DNA of 5,221 nt from Azonexus sp. (GTDB lineage Bacteria; Pseudomonadota; Gammaproteobacteria; Burkholderiales; Rhodocyclaceae). Location: contig JAUYQT010000658.1 of the NCBI GenBank assembly GCA_030697085.1, positions 1 to 5,221 of the forward strand, read 5' to 3'. The notes below the pieces were generated by a model that was not told the origin of the DNA, searched no databases, and worked only from the letters and a program-made list of their open reading frames with translations. The translations under genes were made by a program, and so were the position numbers. Positions within the stretch are counted from its first letter, which is position 1. Every line of letters begins with the position of its first letter. Below are positions 1 to 5,221 of this stretch, piece after piece.

Positions 1-1
1 T

Positions 2-919
2 GATCAAGTCGTTCTGGCGCAAGGTGTTTCCAACCGTGATGAGTATCGTCAAGCTCGCAGGGTGGGGCGTGGCGTGGTGTTAAACCGAGGCAAACGCGAT
101 GCGGTTTGGCCGGTTTTTGAGGAGTACCGGACGCAGTTGAGCTCTCGCAAGCTGAAAGAGGTCGATGATGCTTACCGAGATGCCGTTAGCTTGCTCATCC
201 AGGACGGTATAGAAAGCCGGTATTCATCGATTGTTGTCGATGAAACTCAAGATTTGGGGCCTCAAGCCATTCGCCTGTTACGGGCGATGGTTGCGCCAGG
301 CAGAAACGATTTGTTCTTTGTGGGGGATGGCCATCAACGAATTTATAACCGTAAAAAGGCCGCATTGAGTCGCTGTGGTGTTGATATACGTGGACGCTCG
401 CGCAAGCTGTATATCAACTATCGAACAACAGACGAAATCCGCAAGGTAGCCCTAGCTTATCTTGAAGGGTGTGATATCGATGACTTGGATGATGGCTCTG
501 ACGAAAGCAAACGCTATAAATCATTATCCCGTGGCCCAGCTCCCGTTACCTCGACATTTGGAAACCTTGAGGAGGCGAGCCAGTGCTTGATTGCATGGAT
601 TAATGATTTAACACAGGGCGAAGAAAGGCGTTGGTCAACCTGTGTGATTGCATCCTCCAAGCAGTTACGAGATTTCGCACGAGAGCAAGTCAAACAGAAA
701 GGCCTCAAGACAGAAATTGTGGAGGCGAACCAATCTTGTCAGGTCGTACCCGATACGATTTATTTCTCGACAATGCATCGGGCAAAGGGCCTGGAGTTTG
801 ATCAGGTAATTGTTTTGAGTCGGCAGGAATTGTTAAAAAACGAAAGTGACGAGGGACATAAGCTACTGTACGTGGCAATGACTCGTGCGAGGCGGGAGAG
901 TCGGGTTATTTTTGTGTAA
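2..919 (+). CDS. UvrD/Rep-type superfamily 1 DNA helicase, C-terminal part (5' end outside window)
   Basis: This would be an ATP-driven 3'-5' DNA helicase or translocase acting on DNA in the cytoplasm. The frame is open to the window edge, so the start and the Walker A motif (motif I) lie upstream. Seen in order: motif II VVDETQD (Walker B, DETQD at 239-253), motif III GDGHQRIY (323-346), motif IV NYRTT (416-430), motif V TMHRAKGLEF (770-799) and motif VI YVAMTRAR (869-892). The segment RCGVDIRGRSRKLYINYRTT is typical of stand-alone UvrD-like helicases, some of which carry an N-terminal nuclease domain that could not be seen here. The protein ends only eight residues after motif VI, where many relatives continue for some tens of residues, so the C-terminus may be naturally short or trimmed. 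A GTG at 62 could be read as a start, but the family-like sequence QGVSNRDEYRQARRVGRG crosses it, so it is internal. The SF1 helicase class is certain; the pathway (repair, plasmid or phage defence) is not. Confidence 0.93.
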   Translation, partial: DQVVLAQGVSNRDEYRQARRVGRGVVLNRGKRDAVWPVFEEYRTQLSSRKLKEVDDAYRDAVSLLIQDGIESRYSSIVVDETQDLGPQAIRLLRAMVAPGRNDLFFVGDGHQRIYNRKKAALSRCGVDIRGRSRKLYINYRTTDEIRKVALAYLEGCDIDDLDDGSDESKRYKSLSRGPAPVTSTFGNLEEASQCLIAWINDLTQGEERRWSTCVIASSKQLRDFAREQVKQKGLKTEIVEANQSCQVVPDTIYFSTMHRAKGLEFDQVIVLSRQELLKNESDEGHKLLYVAMTRARRESRVIFV

Positions 920-1022
920 GATGGATAATGTCAAAGTTCCTTAGGGGGTTTTGCGTGCTGTTCTCGTATAACAGGAATTCCCGAAAGCAGGCGTATCAGC
1001 GACGACTGGCGATCATTTCTCT
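920..1022 (+). other. Gap between helicase and unknown gene, with a possible frameshifted gene start
   Basis: No promoter, terminator or clear ribosome binding site is visible here. An ATG at 928 opens a 32-residue frame (MSKFLRGFCVLF...RRLAIISL) that ends at the TGA at 1024-1026, exactly where the next gene's TTG begins in the neighbouring frame. A -1 shift at the CTTTG around 1021-1025 would join the two. The frame of the next gene is itself open back to 972 but holds no ATG, GTG or TTG before 1023. The gap may therefore contain a damaged gene start, or be the scar of a deletion that took the helicase tail and the head of the next gene. Confidence 0.3.
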
Positions 1023-1877
1023 TTGAACATCTATCAGGAACGCAATTGTGAGCAGATTGCCTCCGGAATTTCCGGGAGCGATGCTGCCATTCTGGTTGCT
1101 GAACAATACCTCGACGGAAAACCCCCTCGTCGAGGGAAACACAAGATAACGCAATCTGAGCGCGACGCCGAGTTCTGGAGCGCGGAGTTTCTAGGCAAAC
1201 TGCCACCGGATATCTGGGGTTCAGAAGTAATGGTTCTGGCGCTGGCTCGCTACCTTGACCAAGAGCGAGTCAGTGCGCCACGACTGCTGACGTCAATTGC
1301 CCAATCTCAGCCCGCCGCGATATGCAGAGCCATGCGATACGCTCGTGTGGCACACCGACCGAAGCTGGCGCGATTAACTGAGCTTCGCGAAGTCGCGAAC
1401 TTCTCCCCTGAGATCCGCGAGCAGTGCCTGATTGTCGATATCTTTGTCGATGCCTACGAAATTCGCCAAGCGGAAATCGATAAATGGAAGCTTGTACTAG
1501 CTGGCCTGTCTCCCTTTGAAATCCTGATCTACGGGAGCTTTTTTGCCTTCGAGCATTTGATCCAGGGACAATCCCTATATCCTGAATGGGATAGCAGGGA
1601 TGAGAAGATCTGGTATGCCCTCACGGATCTGATTGCTTGGAAACTCAAGACCACGCCGGACTCAAAAATCCGGGTGAGCGAGCAACAGATCGGCTTGTCG
1701 ATGGCTGTGCACTTGGCACCTTTTCTGTTTCCGGGCCGGTCTGGTTTGCCGCCTCGATTCGATTTGCTGGAAGCGTTCAAGGCTCTGTTGGCGGCACAGG
1801 TCGAGATGAATGAATTCATCTCTCGTTCGGTCGACGCGCATAGTTACGATGACGCCGTTTGCTTTGTCCGTTGTTAA
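1023..1877 (+). CDS. Unknown, mostly helical protein, 3' end cut off by the insertion sequence
   Basis: I do not recognise this protein. The readable part is about 283 residues, soluble, with no signal peptide or convincing membrane segment. It is rich in predicted helix, with many charged and aromatic residues (for example RARVAHRPKLARL-like and FEILIYGSFFAFEHL-like stretches). No catalytic motif or Cys/His cluster stands out. The TTG at 1023 is only the first usable initiation codon in the frame and has no Shine-Dalgarno sequence; the first in-frame ATG is far inside, near 1230, so the true start is uncertain. The 3' end is not native: host sequence stops after the Arg codon at 1869-1871, and the next two codons, TGT and TAA, belong to the IS tip. 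The native protein was therefore longer. It lies about 100 bases after the helicase gene on the same strand, so the two may once have formed an operon. That it is a real coding frame is fairly secure from its length and codon quality. Confidence 0.7.
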   Translation: MNIYQERNCEQIASGISGSDAAILVAEQYLDGKPPRRGKHKITQSERDAEFWSAEFLGKLPPDIWGSEVMVLALARYLDQERVSAPRLLTSIAQSQPAAICRAMRYARVAHRPKLARLTELREVANFSPEIREQCLIVDIFVDAYEIRQAEIDKWKLVLAGLSPFEILIYGSFFAFEHLIQGQSLYPEWDSRDEKIWYALTDLIAWKLKTTPDSKIRVSEQQIGLSMAVHLAPFLFPGRSGLPPRFDLLEAFKALLAAQVEMNEFISRSVDAHSYDDAVCFVRC

Positions 1878-1911
1878 CGGTGCTCAATTTTCGTAAAAAT
1901 CTGGCGTCGAC
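1872..1911 (+). repeat. Left terminal repeat of the IS21-family element
   Basis: It starts with TGTTAACGG and contains the sub-repeat CGTAAAAATCTGGCGTCGAC at 1892-1911. That sub-repeat matches the right-end sub-repeats on the opposite strand. Its first six bases, TGTTAA, also give the interrupted upstream gene its last Cys codon and stop. Confidence 0.82.
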
Positions 1912-1977
1912 ATCCTGACGATAGGTCATAGCCACGGTTTTGCCGTTCTGATCTATCCATATTGGTTTTAGCCGGCG

Positions 1978-2041
1978 GCCCGCAGGGCTCCCGGCGGGCG
2001 GTTTGCGGAGCAAACTGCCGTCTGGCAAACGCAGTGCGGCA
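1978..2041. repeat. Cluster of short inverted repeats inside the left end of the element
   Basis: Three nested or adjacent hairpins are visible. GCCCGC (1978-1983) pairs with GCGGGC (1994-1999). GTTTGC (2001-2006) pairs with GCAAAC (2010-2015) across a GGA loop, and an identical GCAAAC at 2025-2030 could compete for the same partner. TGCCG (2016-2020) pairs with CGGCA (2037-2041). The stretch lies between the left terminal repeat and the first passenger gene. It may act as an RNA structure that blocks or attenuates transcription entering from outside, but this is inference. The rest of 1912-2075 shows no convincing gene. Confidence 0.45.
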
Positions 2042-2075
2042 GGACCGGGAATGGCGGTGTTGGCCGAGGCAGTAG

Positions 2076-2252
2076 CGCCTATGCTGCCAATGCGGTAAAA
2101 GCACCTCAGCCGGTGGAGATGCCGGCGCGACATCGGCACCAACCGCCAAGCCAGTTCCGCTGCCGCGCCCCGCTGTCCTGACGGTCAACGCTGCATGCCG
2201 AGTATTCCACGAAGCGGGCGTTACTGTCTTCCCCATTGGCTCTTTTCTGCCC
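2076..2252 (+). other. Possible 5' coding extension of the Cys-rich passenger gene, without a normal start
   Basis: In the frame of the following gene this stretch is open from the TAG at 2073-2075 onward and reads like protein: LCCQCGKSTS, then an Ala/Pro-rich linker, then AACRVFHEAGVTVFPIGSFL running into the zinc-finger part. A Cys pair, linker and folded segment suggest genuine coding sequence. There is no ATG, GTG or TTG in it. An ATG at 2081 lies one frame off (MLPMR then TAA), so one added or lost base near 2081-2095 would explain the missing start; a CTG at 2160 or 2178 is another option. Confidence 0.45.
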
Positions 2253-2672
2253 ATGGACCTCCCTGGAAGACGCTACCTGTGTGCGCGTTGCCGCACCGCC
2301 GTGATCATCTGTAGTCACTGTGATCGGGGCCACCGCTACTGCACTGCAGGGTGCGCCGATCAGGCACGACGCACCGCCACTCATGCCGCCGGTTGCCGCT
2401 ATCAAGCGACGCGCCGAGGCCGTCATGCCCACGCCGAACGCCAGCGTCGCTATCGGGCCAAACCGCAGAAAGTGACGCATCAGAGTTCCCCACCTGTCGT
2501 CCCGTCGGTTCCACTCTCGACTGAACCGACGGTGCCGGTGATTCCGGCGCTCTGGCATTGCTGCCGATGCCATCGCAGCTTGCCAGACTGGGTGCGTCAG
2601 GACTTCCTGCACTGTCGGATTCGCCGAAACTTACCCGACAGGAGTACCTATGGCCCTCACCCCCGAAACTGA
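2253..2672 (+). CDS. Cys-rich putative zinc-finger passenger protein of the IS21-type element
   Basis: The function is unknown; the protein probably binds zinc and perhaps nucleic acid or the transposition proteins. Residues 10-34 hold six cysteines spaced C-x2-C-x6-C-x2-C-x6-C-x3-C (with motifs CSHCDRGHRYC and CADQARR), similar in layout to treble-clef or MYND-like fingers. A strongly basic segment follows (residues 50-70, QATRRGRHAHAERQRRYRAK), then KVTHQ, a Pro-rich linker and a second small Cys/His cluster near 102-121 (WHCCRCHRSLPDWVRQDFL). From memory, similar proteins with the basic block followed by KVTHQ sit directly before istA in related IS21 elements of proteobacteria; this has not been checked. 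The ATG at 2253 is the first normal start in the frame, but it has no Shine-Dalgarno sequence, and coding-like sequence continues upstream, so the protein may be longer. It overlaps istA by 23 bases, which suggests translational coupling. Confidence 0.68.
   Translation: MDLPGRRYLCARCRTAVIICSHCDRGHRYCTAGCADQARRTATHAAGCRYQATRRGRHAHAERQRRYRAKPQKVTHQSSPPVVPSVPLSTEPTVPVIPALWHCCRCHRSLPDWVRQDFLHCRIRRNLPDRSTYGPHPRN
2640..2644 (+). promoter_or_regulatory. Ribosome binding site of istA
   Basis: AGGAG lies five bases before the ATG at 2650, inside the end of the preceding passenger gene. It supports the chosen istA start and coupling of the two genes. Confidence 0.75.
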
Positions 2673-4149
2673 AGCGCAAATCCTGCGCTACCACCACGCC
2701 GAACGCTGGCCGGTGGGCACCATCGCCCGCCAACTCGATCTTCATCGCGACAGCGTGGCCCGCGTTCTGGCCCAGGCCGGCTTGCCGGCCATCAAGCAAA
2801 TCCACCGACCATCGGCGGTCGACCCGTACCTGCCGTTCATTCTGGAGACGCTCGCGCAGTTTCCCCGTCTACGGGCCTCTCGCCTTTACGCCATGGTTAA
2901 GGATCGCGGTTACCCCGGACGTCCGGATCACTTCCGGCACCTGATCGCCCGCCATCGACCGCGCCCCAGGAGCGAAGCCTTTCTGCGTCTGCGCACACTA
3001 CCGGGGGAACAGATGCAGGTGGACTGGGGGCACTTCGGCCACCTCGAGATCGGCCGTGCGCGTCGGCCGTTGATGGCCTTCGTTGCCGTCCTTTCCTGGT
3101 CGCGGCAGATCTTTTTGCGTTTTTACCTCGGCGCCCACATGGAGAATTTCCTGCGCGGCCATGTCGCCGCCTTCGAGGCTTGGGGTGGGGTACCTCGGGT
3201 TGCCCTCTACGACAACCTCAAGAGTGCGGTACTGGAGCGGCAAGGCACCGTCATCCGTTTCAACCCGACCCTGCTGGCCCTGGCCGGTCATTACCGTTTC
3301 GAGCCCCGCCCGGTCGCCGTCGCCCGGGGCAACGAGAAGGGGCGTGTCGAACGCGCCATCCGCTATATCCGTGACACCTTCTTTGCCGGGCGTCATTTCA
3401 CGGATCTCGCGGACCTCAATGCCCAAGCCGATGCTTGGGTAGTGGCGCAGGCCGGCGAACGGCGTTGCCCTGAGGATGAAACGCTGACCGTCAGTGAGGC
3501 GTTTGCCCAAGAACGAGACCGCCTCCTTGAATTGCCCGGCAATCCCTTTCCGAGTGATGAGATCAAGGCCGTCTCGGCGGGCAAGACGCCCTATATCCGC
3601 TTTGACCTCAATGACTATTCGATTCCACATACCTGCGTATCGCGATCACTGATGGTGTCTGCGACGCCGGATGCGGTGCGTATTCTCGACGGCCAGACCG
3701 TGATCGCAGCTCATCCGCGCAGCTACGACCGTCAGCAGCAGATTGAAATTGCTGAGCACATTGAAGCATTGGTGGCGGATAAGCATCAGGCCAGTGCCCA
3801 TCGGGGCACTGACCAACTGGTTCAGGCCGTGCCGGCCAGTCGCACTTTGCTGGCGGGTGCCGTTGAACGAGGCGAACCGCTTGGGCGAACGGTACGGGCG
3901 CTGGCGGAATTACTCGAGTGCTATGGAATCGCCGAATTCTCGTTGGCGATTGACGAGGCCCTGGCCCGCGAGGTGCCGCATCCGAATGCCGTACGCCTGG
4001 CGCTGGAACGACGCCGGCAAGCGCAGGCTGCACCGCCACCGCTGGCCGTGTCCCTGCCGGCGCACGTCAAGCGTCGAGATGTACCGGTCCGACCGCACCG
4101 CCTCGATGACTACGATACCTTGATGGAGAACACTGATGAGCACGCTTGA
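2650..4149 (+). CDS. istA: IS21-family transposase IstA (DDE recombinase)
   Basis: IstA binds the element ends and catalyses DNA cleavage and strand transfer, working with the ATPase IstB. It is 499 residues, a normal full length. A helix-turn-helix fills roughly residues 8-45 (TIARQLDLHRDSVARVLAQAG). The RNase H-like catalytic core follows: first Asp in QVDWGHFG (D125, codon at 3022), second Asp in LYDNLKSAVL (D188), and the Glu in GNEKGRVER (E234, or less likely E229). The C-terminal third (about 300-440) is the beta-barrel and helical region common to the family, and the tail is Arg- and Pro-rich. The ATG at 2650 has a good AGGAG site. The stop overlaps the istB start by 14 bases, the normal istAB arrangement that couples their translation. 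No frameshift or stop interrupts it, and all catalytic residues are present, so it appears intact. Confidence 0.97.
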   Translation: MALTPETEAQILRYHHAERWPVGTIARQLDLHRDSVARVLAQAGLPAIKQIHRPSAVDPYLPFILETLAQFPRLRASRLYAMVKDRGYPGRPDHFRHLIARHRPRPRSEAFLRLRTLPGEQMQVDWGHFGHLEIGRARRPLMAFVAVLSWSRQIFLRFYLGAHMENFLRGHVAAFEAWGGVPRVALYDNLKSAVLERQGTVIRFNPTLLALAGHYRFEPRPVAVARGNEKGRVERAIRYIRDTFFAGRHFTDLADLNAQADAWVVAQAGERRCPEDETLTVSEAFAQERDRLLELPGNPFPSDEIKAVSAGKTPYIRFDLNDYSIPHTCVSRSLMVSATPDAVRILDGQTVIAAHPRSYDRQQQIEIAEHIEALVADKHQASAHRGTDQLVQAVPASRTLLAGAVERGEPLGRTVRALAELLECYGIAEFSLAIDEALAREVPHPNAVRLALERRRQAQAAPPPLAVSLPAHVKRRDVPVRPHRLDDYDTLMENTDEHA

Positions 4150-4888
4150 TCCTCGCCAACGGGCGTCTGCCTTACAACTACACGGGGTACTGGCACATTG
4201 GGCGGAATGCGCTGATCAACCTTGGCTCGATCCATTACTCGGTTGGGAGGAAACCGAACGGGCCCGCCGCTCACTGGAGCGACGACTACGCTGCGCCCAT
4301 ATCGGGCGTTTCAAACCACTGGCCGATTTCGATTGGGCCTGGCCAGAACAGTGTGATCAACGCGCCATTGCCGAATTGATGAGCCTCGACTTCCTGGCTT
4401 CGGCGACCAATGCCATTCTGATTGGCAGCAGCGGCCTGGGCAAGACAATGATCGCCCAGAATATCGCGCATCAGGCGGTGTTGCAGGGGCATACGGTGTT
4501 GTTTGCCACCGCCGGGCAATTACTTGGCGAGCTGGCCAGTCTCGATAGCGATTCAACCCTGCGTTATCGGCTGCGCCGCTATGCAGCACCGGATTTGTTG
4601 GTCATTGATGAGGTTGGCTATTTATCCTATTCGAACCGACATGCCGATCTGCTCTTCGAGTTGATCAACCGCCGGCATGAGAAGTAGAGCACCTTGCTCA
4701 CCACGAACAAGGCCTTCTCGGAATGGTCCGAGGTATTTCCCAACGCCAGTTGTGTCGTCGCCATGATCGATCGCTTGGTGCATCACGCCGAAATTCTTTC
4801 CATCAAGGGCGAATCGTTCCGCCGCAAGGAGGCGCAGGAGGCGGCTGCAGCCAAATCGAAAAAGCGTAAAACCAGGGAGGTGCCATGA
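4136..4888 (+). pseudogene. istB: IS21-family AAA+ helper IstB, interrupted by one in-frame TAG
   Basis: IstB is an AAA+ ATPase that binds target DNA and stimulates IstA. The N-terminal part is normal: helical region up to about residue 80, Walker A GSSGLGKT (residues 97-104) and Walker B LLVIDEV (154-160), followed by GYLSYSNRHADLLFELINRR. Codon 184 is TAG (4685-4687) where relatives have Lys, Gln or a similar residue in a YEQKSTL-like context. The same frame then continues without shift: [17 protein letters not shown] (sensor-I-like TTN), [17 protein letters not shown] and a Lys/Ala-rich tail, to a TGA at 4886-4888. With that one codon restored the protein would be about 250 residues, the usual size. 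The 183-residue product lacks sensor I, the Arg finger region and the C-terminal helices, so it should be inactive. A GGAG site lies seven bases before the ATG. Natural TAG readthrough is possible but less likely than a recent mutation or a base-calling error. Confidence 0.93.
4876..4881 (+). promoter_or_regulatory. Strong ribosome binding site of the downstream small gene
   Basis: GGAGGT sits three bases before the ATG at 4885, inside the end of istB. This near-consensus site is the best in the window and supports the small gene being translated, even though its start overlaps the istB stop. Confidence 0.7.
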
Positions 4889-5097
4889 AATCGCTTCACC
4901 AACCCTCCGGCCTGGACCAGGGGTTGCCACTGTTCATCGATCCATACTGGTCGCCCGAGCAGGCCATGGCGGTGATCGAACTGCTCGATGATCTGCGCGA
5001 CCGGATATGGACGCACTATGAAAGCGTTCTACTCGACAAATACCGTGACGAACGTATTACGCGCACCAACCAACCGGTGACCGATCCTCCTTTCTGA
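4885..5097 (+). CDS. Small (70-residue) passenger protein downstream of istB
   Basis: The function is unknown. The protein is short and soluble, with a Leu/Asp/Glu-rich amphipathic helix after a [10 protein letters not shown] motif (residues 19-28), namely [20 protein letters not shown] at 30-49, and a polar tail ending in DPPF. There is no signal peptide or membrane segment. Its ATG overlaps the istB stop (ATGA at 4885-4888) and has the strong GGAGGT site, so it looks like a genuine coupled gene. From memory, similar small proteins with a DPYW-PEQA motif follow istB in other IS21-type elements; this has not been checked. An acidic helical protein in this place could bind IstB or IstA, or regulate transposition, but that is inference. 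Confidence 0.72.
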   Translation: MKSLHQPSGLDQGLPLFIDPYWSPEQAMAVIELLDDLRDRIWTHYESVLLDKYRDERITRTNQPVTDPPF

Positions 5098-5119
5098 CGG
5101 CTTCTCACGCGGTATCAAA

Positions 5120-5146
5120 AATAAGGGGCCCGCCGGGCCCCTTATT
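5120..5146. terminator. Perfect 12-bp hairpin, probable two-way transcription terminator
   Basis: AATAAGGGGCCC (5120-5131) is exactly complemented by GGGCCCCTTATT (5135-5146) around a GCC loop. The stem is GC-rich at the tip, with A-rich sequence before it and TTATT as its right arm, so it could terminate in either direction. It lies 22 bases after the last gene and just inside the right-end repeats. The long U-run of a classic terminator is missing. Confidence 0.72.
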
Positions 5147-5155
5147 CGTCAACCG

Positions 5156-5175
5156 CTCGACGCCAAATTCCGTCG
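5156..5175 (-). repeat. Internal sub-repeat (R2) near the right end
   Basis: On the minus strand this reads CGACGGAATTTGGCGTCGAG, close to the left-end copy CGTAAAAATCTGGCGTCGAC. It lies 26 bases inward of the terminal right copy. Multiple end repeats are a known trait of IS21 and are presumed IstA binding sites. Confidence 0.65.
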
Positions 5176-5181
5176 CCGTTT

Positions 5182-5221
5182 TATGCCACCAAATTTCTAC
5201 GGATTTACGCCGCCGGCAACA
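5182..5221 (-). repeat. Right terminal repeat of the IS21-family element
   Basis: On the minus strand this starts TGTTGCCGGCGG and carries CGTAGAAATTTGGTGGCATA at the same distance from the tip as in the left repeat. The final CA at 5220-5221 matches the expected IS21 terminus and coincides with the window end. Confidence 0.8.

Larger units (their letters stand above)
1872..5221 (+). mobile_element. IS21-family insertion sequence, complete, 3350 bp
   Basis: The element is defined by a full istA-istB pair flanked by related ends. The left end reads TGTTAACGG and the complement of the right end reads TGTTGCCGG. Over the first 33 bases, 21 positions agree, including CGTAxAAATxTGG at the same offset in both. 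IS21 elements typically begin with TG, end with CA and duplicate 4-8 bp of target. The left flank ends ...TTTGTCCGT, but the right flank is outside the window, so the duplication cannot be tested. The size is well above the usual 2-2.5 kb because of a roughly 770-bp region before istA carrying a Cys-rich passenger gene, and a small gene after istB. All genes run left to right with overlapping ends. The istB copy carries a stop codon. Family assignment is very secure; the exact end bases are likely correct but inferred. Confidence 0.93.

Noticed and set aside
1951..1970. Possible second left-end repeat around CATATTGGTTTTA
   Set aside because: The match to the end sub-repeat is weak (about 7 of 12 positions) and could be chance.
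1816..2254. Overlapping minus-strand open frames across the left part of the element
   Set aside because: They cross the IS boundary or lie opposite the zinc-finger extension, are rich in Arg, Ser and Pro as antisense frames of GC-rich DNA usually are, and have no ribosome sites or recognisable motifs.
2106..2805. Long minus-strand frames opposite the Cys-rich gene and istA start
   Set aside because: The plus strand here has conserved Cys motifs and the start of a clear transposase; the antisense frames show only low-complexity composition.
2998..3630. 210-residue minus-strand frame inside istA
   Set aside because: It is the shadow of the catalytic core of istA, whose DDE residues are in the plus frame.
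4136..4687. Reading the 183-residue istB product as a complete short variant
   Set aside because: The family's remaining motifs continue in the same frame directly after the TAG, so the short product is a truncation.
4694..4888. Separate small gene starting at TTG 4694
   Set aside because: It is the in-frame remainder of istB after the TAG, carrying the family's TTN and EW motifs; the TTG has no ribosome site.
1..5221. CRISPR array, tRNA, rRNA, attachment site or replication origin
   Set aside because: I saw no regularly spaced repeats, tRNA-like arms, rRNA-like sequence or iteron clusters.

Overview
The window joins a stretch of accessory chromosome (about 1-1871) to one complete IS21-family insertion sequence (1872-5221). 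The host is probably a proteobacterium of the gamma or beta class. This rests on the look of the IstA/IstB proteins, their moderately high-GC codon use and the type of passenger genes; no rRNA or housekeeping gene is present to prove it. The left part is visibly less GC-rich than the insertion sequence, which fits separately acquired DNA.

Left part. The first gene (2-919) is the C-terminal half of a UvrD/Rep-type superfamily 1 helicase, cut by the window start. Helicase motifs II, III, IV, V and VI are readable in order; motif I must lie upstream. The protein stops directly after motif VI. About 100 bases later a second reading frame (1023-1877) encodes a protein I cannot assign to a family. 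It has no convincing start, and its end is artificial: the host sequence stops at 1871, and the last Cys codon and the TAA stop are supplied by the tip of the insertion sequence. The gene is therefore interrupted, and its remainder should lie beyond 5221. A helicase beside an unknown protein, broken by an IS, looks like a decaying accessory or possible defence locus, but nothing here proves a defence function.

Right part. The element opens with TGTTAACGG and closes with the imperfect complement CCGGCAACA at the last base of the window. The ends share a sub-repeat near CGTAxAAATxTGG, and a second internal copy lies near the right end. Inside, four genes run on the plus strand in an overlapping chain: a Cys-rich putative zinc-finger passenger protein (2253-2672, possibly starting further left), the transposase istA (2650-4149, DDE residues visible), the AAA+ helper istB (4136-4888), and a 70-residue passenger protein (4885-5097). 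A perfect 12-bp hairpin near the right end probably terminates transcription. istB has one in-frame TAG at 4685, just before the sensor-I-like TTN motif, so this copy is probably unable to transpose on its own unless the codon is suppressed.

The points that most deserve follow-up are the interrupted unknown gene and its helicase neighbour, the single amber codon in an otherwise intact istB, and the two passenger proteins carried by this unusually long (3350 bp) IS21-type element.
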